The notes under the pieces are model-generated. The model was not told the origin of the DNA. It worked only from the letters and a program-made list of their open reading frames with translations, and made no database searches. From Demequina sp. B12 (GTDB lineage: Bacteria > Actinomycetota > Actinomycetes > Actinomycetales > Demequinaceae): DNA of 64,000 bases. Both the position numbers and the translations under genes were made by a program. The stretch's first letter is position 1. Each line of letters begins with the position of its first letter. The stretch is taken from NCBI RefSeq assembly GCF_028823635.1, contig NZ_JAPEHU010000003.1:62001-126000 (forward strand), written 5' to 3'. This document shows, piece by piece, positions 9,338 to 17,425 of the stretch.

Positions 9338-9824
9338 CGTCCTTGTAGGCGTCCCGATGCCAGATTCCCTCATCCAGATAGCGTTCGCCGTAGACCGCGT
9401 ACCCCAGTCGCTCATAGAACGGAATCGCGTGTTCCTGCGCTGACAGTTCAATGCGCACTCGCCCCTCGACTGCGAACTGCTGCCACGCTTGCGATTCCAC
9501 CGCTGCCATGAGTGCCTTCCCTGCCCCCGTGCCACGCGCATCGGCCGTCACTGCAAGGCGACCGATGTGCGGATGGGCAGGATCCATGGCCCCGTGGCCG
9601 GTGCCCGCACCGTGAACGGAGTCCGTGCCGGGCGCGAGCAAACGTGCAGCGCCCAACGGTGTGCCAGTCTCGCTGTAGGCGACAAAGTGAGTTGTTCGGG
9701 GATCGTCGTCCAAAGCGTCGCGCTCGCCCTCGGCGGACACGCCCTGTTCATCGACGAAGACGGCGAACCGTACCTTGAGCGCATCCTCAAACTGACGCTC
9801 GGACGTCACCACATCGATGCGCAT
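9327..9824 (-). CDS. GNAT family N-acetyltransferase
   Basis: A 165-aa GNAT-fold acyltransferase. The acetyl-CoA binding motif is visible as RLAVTADARGTGAGKAL (about 92-108), and the last third has the YERLGY element typical of ElaA/YjdJ-like members. The substrate is unknown. It follows rluD by three bases on the minus strand, so it is probably the last gene of the lspA-rluD transcript. The ATG at 9824 begins MRIDVVTSERQFEDAL, a normal family N-terminus. Its stop overlaps the convergent hydrolase in TCA-N5-TGA, so there is no room for a terminator between them. Confidence 0.9.
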   Translation of the reverse strand: MRIDVVTSERQFEDALKVRFAVFVDEQGVSAEGERDALDDDPRTTHFVAYSETGTPLGAARLLAPGTDSVHGAGTGHGAMDPAHPHIGRLAVTADARGTGAGKALMAAVESQAWQQFAVEGRVRIELSAQEHAIPFYERLGYAVYGERYLDEGIWHRDAYKDVTG

Positions 9825-9827
9825 GCG

Positions 9828-10745
9828 CTACCCCCTCAGCACCACCAGAGCGGCGTCCAGATCGGCCGGATAGGGCGACGTCACCCGGACCTCCTCACCG
9901 TGTGCCGGATGCGCAAAGGCCAGCTCACGTGCATGAAGCCACTGGCGTGTCAGCTCCAGGCGAGCCGCAAGCGTGGGGTCTGCGCCGTAGGTGATGTCGC
10001 CCGCGAGCGGATGCCGCATCGCAGACATGTGGACACGGATCTGGTGCGTGCGGCCAGTCTCCAAATGAATCTCAAGGAGCGACGCCGCGGGGAACATCTC
10101 GATCACTTCATAGTGTGTGATCGACGCTTTGCCGTCTTGGCGGACTGCAAACTTCCAGTCCGACTTGGGGTGACGTCCAATGGGCGCATCGATGGTGCCC
10201 TCGGTGGGGTCCAGATGGCCCTGAGCCACGGCGTGGTAGATCTTCTCGACCGTGCGTTCCTTGAAGGCACGCTTCAACGTCGAGTACGCGATATCTGACT
10301 TCGCGACCACCATCAGGCCGGAGGTTCCGACATCGAGTCGATGCACAATCCCCTGACGTTCAGGTGGGCCAAGTTCCGACACACGGACGCCAGCGGACAC
10401 CAAGCCGCCCACGACAGTGGGACCGCTCCAGCCCGGTGACGGATGTGCAGCCACCCCCACAGGCTTGTCCACGATCACGACGTCGTCGTCCTCGTAAGCG
10501 ATCGCCAGGCCCCCGGGGATCTCCGGCTCCGGAGTTGCTTCGCGCTCATCCGGCAAATCCACCACGACGATGCCATCGGCCACACGGTCGGATTTTGCTA
10601 GGGCACGGCCATCCATGGAGACGGCCCCTTCTTCAAGTAGCTGGGCTGCCTTAGTGCGGCTCAAACCCAGCATGCGCGCAAGCGCAGCATCAGCCCTGTC
10701 CCCTACCACAGCATCCGGAACGGGGAGGTATCGCGTATCAGCCAC
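9828..10745 (-). CDS. rluD: RluD-type pseudouridine synthase
   Basis: Isomerises uridines to pseudouridine in large-subunit rRNA (RluA/RluD family). An S4 RNA-binding domain occupies about the first 75 residues, followed by the catalytic HRLDVGTSG motif with Asp138. Length from the chosen start is 305 aa. The start is uncertain. The frame is open to a GTG at 10769 and an ATG at 10754, but neither has a ribosome site. The GTG at 10745 is preceded by GAGG, overlaps the lspA stop by eight bases, and gives the usual short N-terminus. It lies downstream of lspA in the same transcript, an arrangement widespread in bacteria. Confidence 0.93.
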   Translation of the reverse strand: MADTRYLPVPDAVVGDRADAALARMLGLSRTKAAQLLEEGAVSMDGRALAKSDRVADGIVVVDLPDEREATPEPEIPGGLAIAYEDDDVVIVDKPVGVAAHPSPGWSGPTVVGGLVSAGVRVSELGPPERQGIVHRLDVGTSGLMVVAKSDIAYSTLKRAFKERTVEKIYHAVAQGHLDPTEGTIDAPIGRHPKSDWKFAVRQDGKASITHYEVIEMFPAASLLEIHLETGRTHQIRVHMSAMRHPLAGDITYGADPTLAARLELTRQWLHARELAFAHPAHGEEVRVTSPYPADLDAALVVLRG

Positions 10746-11262
10746 GTTCCTCATTCTGAGGGGTCGCACCGTCGTCTGACGAATCGACGGCGGGTGTGCT
10801 CAGGATCTGCTTGCCCATCAGGCTCATCACGAGGAAGGCCACGGCCACTCCGACGATCGCGATATCCGCAACGTTGCCCACAAACCAACCGTTGTAGTTG
10901 ATCATGTCGACGACGTGTCCCTGGCCAAACCCGGGGTCGCGGAAGAGTCGATCGATCAGGTTGCCGATCGCACCACCCAAGCCAATACCGAACAACCACA
11001 CCGCAAGTGAGGTCTGCGCGCGCCGCGCATACACGATGATTCCCACCGTGATGGCTAGCGCGACAATGGTCAGCACCCACGTGAAGTTATCTCCAAGCGA
11101 GAATGCCGCGCCCGAGTTGAACACTAGTTGGATCGACAAGAAGTCACCCAAGACCTCATGGCGCTCCCCTGGAACCAGGTTGTTGAGCGTCCACTGCTTA
11201 GTGGCTTGGTCAATCAGTACGACGACAAAAGCGACGAGCCAGAATGCGGGTCGCCAGGTCAA
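10738..11262 (-). CDS. lspA: Signal peptidase II (lipoprotein signal peptidase)
   Basis: An integral membrane aspartyl protease that removes the signal peptide of prolipoproteins after lipid attachment. 174 aa, with four hydrophobic segments. The family motifs are present: [14 protein letters not shown] and the catalytic aspartates D119 (HVVDM) and D133 (NVADIAI). The start is TTG at 11262, chosen because it overlaps the upstream stop as TTGA and has GAGGAG five bases away. The C-terminal 25 residues are polar. It lies between the TraR/DksA gene and rluD, the arrangement common in actinobacteria. Confidence 0.96.
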   Translation of the reverse strand: MTWRPAFWLVAFVVVLIDQATKQWTLNNLVPGERHEVLGDFLSIQLVFNSGAAFSLGDNFTWVLTIVALAITVGIIVYARRAQTSLAVWLFGIGLGGAIGNLIDRLFRDPGFGQGHVVDMINYNGWFVGNVADIAIVGVAVAFLVMSLMGKQILSTPAVDSSDDGATPQNEERG

Positions 11263-11711
11263 CGACGCTCCTCGCGCTGCTTACACGTGACGCAGTGGGT
11301 CGCACGCGGGAAGGCCTGCAAACGGGCCTTCCCGATACCTTCGCCACAGCTGGCGCAGGTGCCGTAGGTGCCCTTGCGCACACGGCGCAAAGCATCGGAC
11401 GTCTGCTCAAGCATGTCGCGAGTGTTGTTCACGATCGACATCTCGTGCTCGCGCTCCAGCGCGCTCGAGCCGATGTCGGCTTGGTCGTCACCAGCACCTT
11501 CCGAGGTGTGGAGGAGGTCGTCGAGATCGTGCTCCACACCCTCGTACTCCGCTGCCAACCGCTGAGCGTCATCGTTCAGTGTCGCGACAAGCTCTCGCAG
11601 TTCCGCGAGCTTCCACGGTTCGTCTCCGTCGCGAACAGCGAGCTTCTTGGCGTCGGCCGCCTTGAGCTCGGCCGGATCGATCACCACGACCGTGAAATCT
11701 GTGCTGGTCAT
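11259..11711 (-). CDS. TraR/DksA-type zinc-finger regulator
   Basis: A 150-aa protein with a helical N-terminal two-thirds and a C4 zinc finger of the TraR/DksA class: C119, C122, C140 and C143 in CASC...CVTC. Proteins of this class bind RNA polymerase through the secondary channel or remain uncharacterised. In actinobacteria this short version next to divIVA and lspA has no settled function that I know. The ATG at 11711 has GGATGGA just upstream. It is downstream of a strong terminator that separates it from divIVA and overlaps lspA by four bases, so it probably starts the short operon TraR/DksA-lspA-rluD-GNAT. Confidence 0.9.
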   Translation of the reverse strand: MTSTDFTVVVIDPAELKAADAKKLAVRDGDEPWKLAELRELVATLNDDAQRLAAEYEGVEHDLDDLLHTSEGAGDDQADIGSSALEREHEMSIVNNTRDMLEQTSDALRRVRKGTYGTCASCGEGIGKARLQAFPRATHCVTCKQREERR

Positions 11712-11789
11712 TCCATCCCCGTTTCGGTTAGTGACGCGAGACTAGTCCGGTTCTTGCCGCGGCGCAAAGCGCCACGCCCCTCAACGCAC

Positions 11790-11828
11790 CGACGCCGCTA
11801 CAGATTCCCAGAATCTGTAGCGGCGTCG
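11790..11828. terminator. Strong 18-bp perfect hairpin between divIVA and the TraR/DksA gene
   Basis: CGACGCCGCTACAGATTC (11790-11807), loop CCA, then its exact reverse complement (11811-11828). It lies just after the divIVA stop on the minus strand and before the next ATG at 11711. There is no U-tract, as in many actinobacterial terminators. It should end the dcw transcript. Confidence 0.85.
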
Positions 11829-11855
11829 TGGTGTGTCGACTAGCGCCTCAACCTC

Positions 11856-12755
11856 TTAGGCGTTCGGGTCGCGCGGCTCTACGCGGGGCGTGTACTGCGA
11901 AGCACCCCAGGGCGTGGTGGTCTCTTCCGCTTCTGCGCTCGGCGCACTCTGCGGACGTACCTGCGCCCACGGGCTGGGTGCGGGTGCGTCGCCTTCGTCG
12001 GTCACTGCAGACTGCGCCGAGACCGCCGATGCGACGGACGAGTCAGTAGCGGCAGAACCGAAGGACGGCTGTCCTGCGCTCACTGCCGCACCAAAGGAAG
12101 CACGCGCGGGTGCGGCAGGCGCACTTGCCACGGGAGCTTCGTTGAACGAGGCGCCGGGAGCAACATCGCCACCCACAGGGGCGGCCGATGCGCCGGTTGC
12201 ACCGTGCTCGAGGTCGCCCAGCAGGTTCTCGAGGTAGCCCTTGAGACGCGAACGGTAGTCACGTTCGAAGCGACGGAGGTCGTCGATCTTCGACTCAAGA
12301 TCGGTGCGCTCAGCGGAGAGTTCGTCGAGCCGCGCCTTGGCATCGGTTTCGGCCTGGCCCACGATCGACTCAGCCTTGACCTTGGCTTCATCAATGATGC
12401 GGTCACGCTCGGTCTCGCCTGCAGCAACGTACTCATCGTGGAGCTTCTGCGCCATGGCGAGCATGCCAGTTGCCGTGGGAGGCGTCGGGTCGGTCGCCGC
12501 CTGGAGCAGGTTCGTGTTCTCGCGGACGGGCTCGTCCACGACGGGAGCGGAAACGGCAGCGGGAGCCGCCGCGGGCTGGCCAGCCTGCGCCTGCGCAAGG
12601 CGCTGTGCCAGGTCATCGCGCTCAGCAATCAGCGAGGAGATGGTCTGTGCGACCTCATCGAGGAAGTCGTCGACCTCGTCCTGATCAAATCCTTCACGGT
12701 ACTTCGTCTTCGAGAACGCCTTGTTGAGAACGTCCTCTGCAGTCAGCAGAGCCAT
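11856..12755 (-). CDS. divIVA: DivIVA/Wag31 polar growth and septation protein
   Basis: Cytoplasmic coiled-coil protein that binds curved membrane and organises cell-pole and septal wall growth in actinobacteria (299 aa). The N-terminal lipid-binding domain MALLTAEDVLNKAFSKTKYR and GFDQDEVDDFLDEV are typical. It is followed by a Pro/Ala-rich linker, a long coiled coil (about 105-190), and a low-complexity Ala/Pro/Ser tail ending PRVEPRDPNA. The start is the ATG at 12755, with AAGGTGGT upstream; the frame extends further to 12788 but the extra 11 residues do not match the family. It is the last gene of the dcw run before the strong terminator. Confidence 0.96.
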   Translation of the reverse strand: MALLTAEDVLNKAFSKTKYREGFDQDEVDDFLDEVAQTISSLIAERDDLAQRLAQAQAGQPAAAPAAVSAPVVDEPVRENTNLLQAATDPTPPTATGMLAMAQKLHDEYVAAGETERDRIIDEAKVKAESIVGQAETDAKARLDELSAERTDLESKIDDLRRFERDYRSRLKGYLENLLGDLEHGATGASAAPVGGDVAPGASFNEAPVASAPAAPARASFGAAVSAGQPSFGSAATDSSVASAVSAQSAVTDEGDAPAPSPWAQVRPQSAPSAEAEETTTPWGASQYTPRVEPRDPNA

Positions 12756-12777
12756 AGTCGACCACCTTGAATCACGC

Positions 12778-12801
12778 TCGAACCGCAAGGGTCAGGTTCG
12801 A
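12778..12801 (-). promoter_or_regulatory. Inverted repeat in divIVA leader
   Basis: TCGAACC (12778-12784), ten bases, GGTTCGA (12795-12801), lying 23-46 bases before the divIVA ATG. The half-sites resemble LexA half-sites, but the spacing is far too wide for the TCGAAC-N4-GTTCGA operator. It may be an RNA hairpin or an operator for another protein. Confidence 0.35.
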
Positions 12802-12845
12802 ACTGCTTGTACTTCACTCTATATACGTATCGGCAAGAACATGAG

Positions 12846-13145
12846 TTAGCCCAAGGCGACAATCATCGCGGCGATGACACCGTCCACGATGAGGCAGCCA
12901 AGGAAGAGCAGCATGAACGCCAAGTCAAGTTGTACCCCGCCCAAACGCAGCGGAGGAACGAGGCTACGCAGAGCTTTAAGAGGTGGATCTGTCACGGTGA
13001 AGACGGACTCCACCACGACCAGCATCGCACCACGGGGCCTCCAGTCACGCGAAAACACCATGACCCAACTGATGATCATGCGTGCAAGCAACGCAAGGAG
13101 AAAAAGATAGACCGCGAATCGAAGCGCGCCAAGAACAAGAACCAC
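12846..13145 (-). CDS. ylmG: YggT/YlmG family membrane protein
   Basis: A 99-aa membrane protein with two hydrophobic segments (about 8-30 and 72-97) joined by a stretch containing DPPLKALRSLVPPL, a hallmark of the YggT family. Function is not settled; the gene is nearly always next to sepF in Gram-positive division clusters and has been linked to division or membrane organisation. The start is GTG at 13145; the ribosome site is weak. It is 19 bases after the sepF stop and 90 bases before divIVA, consistent with cotranscription. Confidence 0.92.
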   Translation of the reverse strand: MVLVLGALRFAVYLFLLALLARMIISWVMVFSRDWRPRGAMLVVVESVFTVTDPPLKALRSLVPPLRLGGVQLDLAFMLLFLGCLIVDGVIAAMIVALG

Positions 13146-13164
13146 GCAGTGAGCCTAACTGACC

Positions 13165-13647
13165 CTAGTGCTCGTTGAAGAACTCGCTCTCGACACGAGC
13201 CGGGGGCTCCTCGTCGATCCCGATCTCTACGTGTGCGGGCGACAAGAGGAAGACCGCCGTGGTCACACGCTCGATCGAACCGTGGAGTCCAAACGACAGT
13301 CCGGCGGCGAAATCGACCAAACGCTTGGCGTCCGCGTCCGACATCTCGGTGAGGTTCATAATCACGGGCACACCCTGACGGAACGCTTCACCGATCAGGC
13401 GCGCATCGTTGTACGTGCGCGGCTTGACCGTCTGGATACGGCGGAGGTCCTGGGCCGACACCGAGGAGCCGGCACGCCGACCTTCGGGGCGCTCAGCACG
13501 GACGGCGCGGGCTTCAGACTTCTCGCGGACCTCGGACACATCGTGAAGGTGCGTCACGGGGGCCAGTTCCTCGTCTTGGTAGTCGTAGTCTTCGTGCTGC
13601 GACGTGTCGAAGCCCAGGTACTGGATCGCCTTGCGCATGGCGCTCAT
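13165..13647 (-). CDS. sepF: SepF cell division protein
   Basis: Membrane-binding protein that tethers and aligns FtsZ filaments; essential for the Z-ring in actinobacteria that lack FtsA. 160 aa: an N-terminal amphipathic segment (MRKAIQYLGF), a charged linker, and the C-terminal SepF core with PRTYNDARLIGEAFRQG and the glycine-rich dimer region FAAGLSFGLHG. The start is ATG at 13647, with AAGGAG seven bases upstream; the frame is open for 45 further codons but these do not look like SepF. FtsZ, encoded nearby, carries the C-terminal peptide expected to bind SepF. Confidence 0.96.
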   Translation of the reverse strand: MSAMRKAIQYLGFDTSQHEDYDYQDEELAPVTHLHDVSEVREKSEARAVRAERPEGRRAGSSVSAQDLRRIQTVKPRTYNDARLIGEAFRQGVPVIMNLTEMSDADAKRLVDFAAGLSFGLHGSIERVTTAVFLLSPAHVEIGIDEEPPARVESEFFNEH

Positions 13648-13794
13648 GTGACCGCTCCTTAACTGAATTGCCAGGTTGTTACCCCCACGGTACGGCGCTG
13701 ACGGAACCGGAATCGGGAGCGACACGCCGCGTGTCTGAGGGGTCGGAGCGCAACGCGCTAGTGAGGAATCCCACAACGTCACGCCGAAACTTCG

Positions 13795-14508
13795 TTAGGG
13801 ATGCACGATTACCCCTGCGAAACGGCCCGTAAGTCCGTCACGTCGGTGAGAAAAGAACCGTGGATCCTCCCGAGTACACGCTGGTACTCGCACAATCGTG
13901 CGGACACCCAGCTCGCCCAGGCGAGCCTCAATGGCCCGCGGCAGGTCGAGCGCCGGGGTGCGCCATGAGGTGGTGGAGAATGCGGACCGGTGTCGTTCCG
14001 AGACCTCTGCACGCATCTGTTCAGGAACTTCGTAGCATCGGCCACACACTGCAGGCCCAATCGCCGCACTCACCACGTCGCGAGCGGTCCCGCGGCCGCG
14101 CAGGTCGATCAGCGTCGCCATCGCAGCATCGATCGCGCCGGCATAGACCCCCGGTCGGCCCGCGTGGATCGCGAGGACCGCACCCGAGGCTTGATCATGC
14201 AGGAGTACCGGGACGCAGTCGGCGGCGATGGTGCCCAACGCCACCCCAGGGGTCGTGGTGATGAGCACGTCTGCCGGCGGAGGTTGCTGTCCAGGCTCTG
14301 TCACCCACGCCACCCGAATGCCGTGCTCTGCATTCAGAAATGACACACGCGCACCGGCGGCGTCACTGACCCGCTGCCGATTGGCAGCGACGGCCTCGGG
14401 GTCGTCACCCACATGGGTAGCCACGTTGAGGCTGTCGTATGGCTTGTCAGATACGCCGCCGGTGCGCGTGGTGAAGAAGGCGCGGACCGGCAGACCCGCG
14501 TCTATCAC
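13795..14508 (-). CDS. pgeF: Peptidoglycan editing factor PgeF (YfiH/laccase-domain family)
   Basis: Member of the YfiH/YlmD family (237 aa), described in other bacteria as a purine nucleoside-active or peptidoglycan-editing enzyme with a His-Cys-His metal site. Likely ligands are H62 (NAEHG), C98 (AADCVP) and H115 (AIHAGRPG). The third motif is unusual: most relatives read HAGWRG, here it is HAGRPG. A further family motif, GPAVCGRCYEV, is intact. The start is GTG at 14508, three bases after the ftsZ stop. In many actinobacteria yggS follows; here the next gene is sepF directly. Confidence 0.93.
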   Translation of the reverse strand: MIDAGLPVRAFFTTRTGGVSDKPYDSLNVATHVGDDPEAVAANRQRVSDAAGARVSFLNAEHGIRVAWVTEPGQQPPPADVLITTTPGVALGTIAADCVPVLLHDQASGAVLAIHAGRPGVYAGAIDAAMATLIDLRGRGTARDVVSAAIGPAVCGRCYEVPEQMRAEVSERHRSAFSTTSWRTPALDLPRAIEARLGELGVRTIVRVPACTREDPRFFSHRRDGLTGRFAGVIVHP

Positions 14509-14511
14509 TCT

Positions 14512-15681
14512 CTACCGGAGGAAGTCGGGGATGTCGAGAGCATCGGCCTCGCGTACGCGGGCCTTGCTGACGTCAATGGCGTCCGTGACGGGGGCTGGTT
14601 CCTCAGCGTCCAACGGCTCCGGAACGGTCGACTGCTCGACCGGTGCGTCCACGGGTTCGACGATCGCTGCAGCCGGGGCCGGTGTCGCGCCCTCGATGCC
14701 ACCGAGCGCACCCTCGTGCTTGCGCACGGTGGGCATTCCACCATCAAAACCAGCGGCGATCACGGTGATACGCAGTTCGTCGCCCAGCGAGTCGTCGATG
14801 ACGGTTCCGAAGATGATGTTGGCCTCGGGGTGGGCGGCTTCACGCACCAGGCGTGCCGCGGTCTCCACTTCCTTGATACCGAGGTTGGTGCCACCGGCAA
14901 TCGACAGCAGCACACCGTGGGCACCCTCAATCGAGGCTTCCAGCAGCGGTGAGGCGATGGCACCTTCTGCGGCGGCGAGGGCGCGGTTCTCACCGCGCGA
15001 GGACGAAACCCCCATGAGAGCGGTGCCGGCGTCCTTCATGACCGACTTTACGTCGTTGAAGTCCACGTTGATCAGGCCGGGTGTGGTGATGAGATCCGTA
15101 ATGCCCTGAACACCGCCCTGGAGAACCTGGTCCGCCGCAGCGAACGCGCCCAAGATGCTGAGTTCCGCGTCAGAGATGTCGAGCAGGCGATCGTTCGGAA
15201 TAACGATGAGGGTGTCGACTTCTTCGCGCAGACGCTGGATGCCAGCATCGGCCTGGTCAGCGCGGCGACGACCTTCGAACCCGAACGGACGAGTCACGAC
15301 GCCCACGGTGAGTGCGCCGAGCGAGCGCGCGATCTTGGCGACCACGGGTGCGCCACCCGTTCCAGTGCCGCCGCCCTCTCCTGCAGTCACGAACACCATG
15401 TCGGCGCCCTTGAGCGCTTCCGCGATCTCGTCATCGTGGTCTTCGGCGGCTTGGCGTCCCACCTCGGGGTCTGCGCCGGCGCCCAGCCCTCGAGTCAGTT
15501 CGCGACCAATGTCGAGCTTGACGTCGGCGTCGGACATCAACAGCGCCTGAGCGTCGGTGTTGATGGCAATGAACTCGGCCCCTTTGAGGCCTACGTCGAT
15601 CATGCGGTTGACGGCGTTCACGCCGCCGCCGCCCACGCCGACGACCTTGATGGCGGTGATGTAATTCTGCGGTGCGGCCAT
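14512..15681 (-). CDS. ftsZ: Cell division protein FtsZ
   Basis: Tubulin-like GTPase that forms the Z-ring (389 aa). The tubulin signature [12 protein letters not shown] is at about 101-112, the N-terminal nucleotide loop [13 protein letters not shown] is at about 15-27, and the synergy-loop residues are in [12 protein letters not shown] variable Pro/Ala/Glu-rich linker ends in the conserved tail peptide DIPDFLR, the docking site for SepF and other partners. The ATG at 15681 has GGAGAGGG upstream. The gene has its own leader with a promoter-like motif and a hairpin (15699-15731) and is separated from ftsQ by an opposite-strand DUF1648 gene, so it must have its own promoter or be read through. 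Confidence 0.99.
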   Translation of the reverse strand: MAAPQNYITAIKVVGVGGGGVNAVNRMIDVGLKGAEFIAINTDAQALLMSDADVKLDIGRELTRGLGAGADPEVGRQAAEDHDDEIAEALKGADMVFVTAGEGGGTGTGGAPVVAKIARSLGALTVGVVTRPFGFEGRRRADQADAGIQRLREEVDTLIVIPNDRLLDISDAELSILGAFAAADQVLQGGVQGITDLITTPGLINVDFNDVKSVMKDAGTALMGVSSSRGENRALAAAEGAIASPLLEASIEGAHGVLLSIAGGTNLGIKEVETAARLVREAAHPEANIIFGTVIDDSLGDELRITVIAAGFDGGMPTVRKHEGALGGIEGATPAPAAAIVEPVDAPVEQSTVPEPLDAEEPAPVTDAIDVSKARVREADALDIPDFLR

Positions 15682-15698
15682 GAGCCCTCTCCTAACCT

Positions 15699-15719
15699 TA
15701 ACCCTCCACTTGAGGGTTA
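15699..15719 (-). promoter_or_regulatory. Hairpin in ftsZ leader
   Basis: TAACCCTC, loop CACTT, GAGGGTTA: an 8-bp perfect stem whose end lies 17 bases upstream of the ftsZ ATG, next to the ribosome site. It could modulate translation of ftsZ. Actinobacterial ftsZ leaders I recall carry a similar AACCCTC...GAGGGTT repeat, but I cannot align them here. Confidence 0.55.
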
Positions 15720-15731
15720 TAGTTATGTCAA
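15716..15731 (-). promoter_or_regulatory. TTGACATAACTATAAC motif upstream of ftsZ
   Basis: On the minus strand TTGACA (15731-15726) is followed after four bases by TATAAC (15721-15716). The two hexamers are too close to be one promoter, so at most one is a true box. It partly overlaps the leader hairpin. It may mark a conserved ftsZ promoter region. Confidence 0.35.
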
Positions 15732-15843
15732 CTACTTTCCACGCACGACGGTACGGCCCACGCCCCCATAACTCTTGGACCGCCGCGCGCGTGTCGTACG
15801 TTCAACTGTCGACAACCATCCGTCCACGGCATACTCGCTCCCT

Positions 15844-16347
15844 ATGAACACGCCCGCACGACCCCGGCTCGCCCCACAACTCGGCCCCCTCACCACCACC
15901 GCGGCTACCGTCTCCATCACGGCAACCGCAGTCGGAGTCATCCTCGGGCTAGCGTTCTTCGACCAGGTGCCATCGCGCATTACGATCCACTGGAACGCAG
16001 CTGGCCAAGCCGACGGCTGGGGACCTTCCTGGATGCTGCTCGTCCTCCTGGGCACTTGGGCGCTGTTGACTACAGGCCTCCTGCTCTTGGCGCGACGCCC
16101 GGACTGGTTCAACTACCCCACGGCAGTCACAACCGGTAACGCGCAGCGTGTGTACAACGCTGGCACGCGCCTGATGGTCTGGAGCTCCTTGTGGGTCAGC
16201 ATGATCATGGGAGCGGCCACAGCCTCCGCGTTCGGCATCGACGCAGCCACGTTGATAGCGCTCGGACTCATCGGACTCGTGGGGACCACGATCGCCGGCG
16301 TCGTCGATACCTACCGGGCCAGCAAGCCCACCCGCCTCAATCCTTGA
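15844..16347 (+). CDS. DUF1648 domain membrane protein
   Basis: A 167-aa protein with about four membrane segments. The N-terminal module with PSRITIHWNAAGQADGWGPS is the DUF1648 signature, found in SdpI-like immunity proteins and many uncharacterised membrane proteins. Function is unknown. The start is ATG at 15844; the longer frame from 15775 adds a basic, non-hydrophobic leader and is less likely. It is the only plus-strand gene between dnaE's neighbours and mraZ and interrupts the otherwise one-directional dcw cluster between ftsQ and ftsZ. Its stop overlaps the ftsQ stop by 11 bases (TCA-N5-TGA). It shares a 162-base divergent region with ftsZ. Confidence 0.85.
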   Translation: MNTPARPRLAPQLGPLTTTAATVSITATAVGVILGLAFFDQVPSRITIHWNAAGQADGWGPSWMLLVLLGTWALLTTGLLLLARRPDWFNYPTAVTTGNAQRVYNAGTRLMVWSSLWVSMIMGAATASAFGIDAATLIALGLIGLVGTTIAGVVDTYRASKPTRLNP

Positions 16348-17425
16348 CGACAGTCGGCAACGTTGGCGCGGACACATCAATCACGGTCGCACCCTCCGCA
16401 GCGTCTGAGTCCAACAGTGTCTGCAACACCTCAGCCTTCAAAGGCGTCTGATCCACACTCCCCCACTCCACGCGTGGTCCGTCCCGCAGCACAAAGTGAA
16501 TCGAGTCCTCGGTCTCCGCCTGCACGTTCTCGATGCGCCCCCGCAAATCCGCTGGAGTCCGCTCCAACACCCCCAGCACACCGGAAAGAATGCGCTCGTT
16601 GTCCTCACCCACAGGAACGTCGACGACGGGCAAATCGGTTGGAGCGTCGTCGCTAGCGTTCACCTGCTCACCTGTCTCAGTGACCAACGCGAAACCCTCG
16701 GCAGCAGGAATCGCAGCGACTGGCTCAGACGGTGTAATCGCCACACGCAAGCCAGTCGGCCACACCCGCTCCACCTGCACGGCACTCACACCCACGAGCT
16801 CACCAATCTGGGACTCCACATGCGAGGTATTGAGCATCGCCAGCGCGGTCCCGTCGTGAGTCTCCAGAATCGCTTCAACGGCGGCCTCATCCACCACGGT
16901 CCCGAACCCGCTCGCCTCGACATCAGCAGGGTCAAACTCAAGGAACGGCGACATCAGCACCAGCCACAAGGCGGCCCCAATACCGGCCACCACACCCAAG
17001 CGTCTACCCCACTTAATGAAGCCCACCCGTCGCTCCACCGACCGGCGCTCATGCAAGCGCTCCTCCATGCGGTGCGTGACCACCGACGGAGACAGCCGTG
17101 TACTCACCCGAGCCCAAGGCGTCGGCGGCACACCAGCACGCTGCGATGACGGAGCCGCGCCGGTGCCGGGTTGTGCCGACGCAGCCGGACGCGCCGATGC
17201 TTGAGGCTTCTTACGCACCGATGCCGACGTGGAGGGCCGGTCGCGTACCACAGGGGCCGACGAGGACCGCGTCTGCGATGTTCGTGGCGCCGACCGGGAG
17301 CTCGACTTCTCTCCACCTTGCCGAGACGAGGTGGGCTGAGACGCGGACTCACTCGCCCGCGGCGACGCCGGCCGGGCTGGCCGTGTGGGCTTGCCCGGAG
17401 CAGTGGGTCGCCGGCCGCTACTCAA
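16337..17425 (-). CDS. ftsQ: Cell division protein FtsQ
   Basis: Bitopic divisome protein linking FtsL/FtsB-type proteins with the septal synthase. A POTRA domain follows a single membrane segment near VVAGIGAALWLVLMSPFLEF. The cytoplasmic N-terminus is about 140 residues and very rich in Ser, Pro, Ala and Arg, longer than in most bacteria. The start is uncertain: the frame is open to 17488, but the TTG at 17425 has GAGGGG seven bases upstream and overlaps the murC stop, giving 362 aa; a GTG at 17440 is an alternative. It is downstream of murC and converges with the DUF1648 gene. Confidence 0.93.
   Translation of the reverse strand: MSSGRRPTAPGKPTRPARPASPRASESASQPTSSRQGGEKSSSRSAPRTSQTRSSSAPVVRDRPSTSASVRKKPQASARPAASAQPGTGAAPSSQRAGVPPTPWARVSTRLSPSVVTHRMEERLHERRSVERRVGFIKWGRRLGVVAGIGAALWLVLMSPFLEFDPADVEASGFGTVVDEAAVEAILETHDGTALAMLNTSHVESQIGELVGVSAVQVERVWPTGLRVAITPSEPVAAIPAAEGFALVTETGEQVNASDDAPTDLPVVDVPVGEDNERILSGVLGVLERTPADLRGRIENVQAETEDSIHFVLRDGPRVEWGSVDQTPLKAEVLQTLLDSDAAEGATVIDVSAPTLPTVVKD

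Noticed and set aside
8393..9541. 382-aa minus-strand reading frame over the hydrolase gene
   Set aside because: A shadow of the plus-strand hydrolase; composition is biased and no family is recognisable. The opposing gene has a triad and a ribosome site.
12778..12801. LexA operator in front of divIVA
   Set aside because: The half-sites fit but the gap between GAAC and GTTC is 12 rather than 4 bases.
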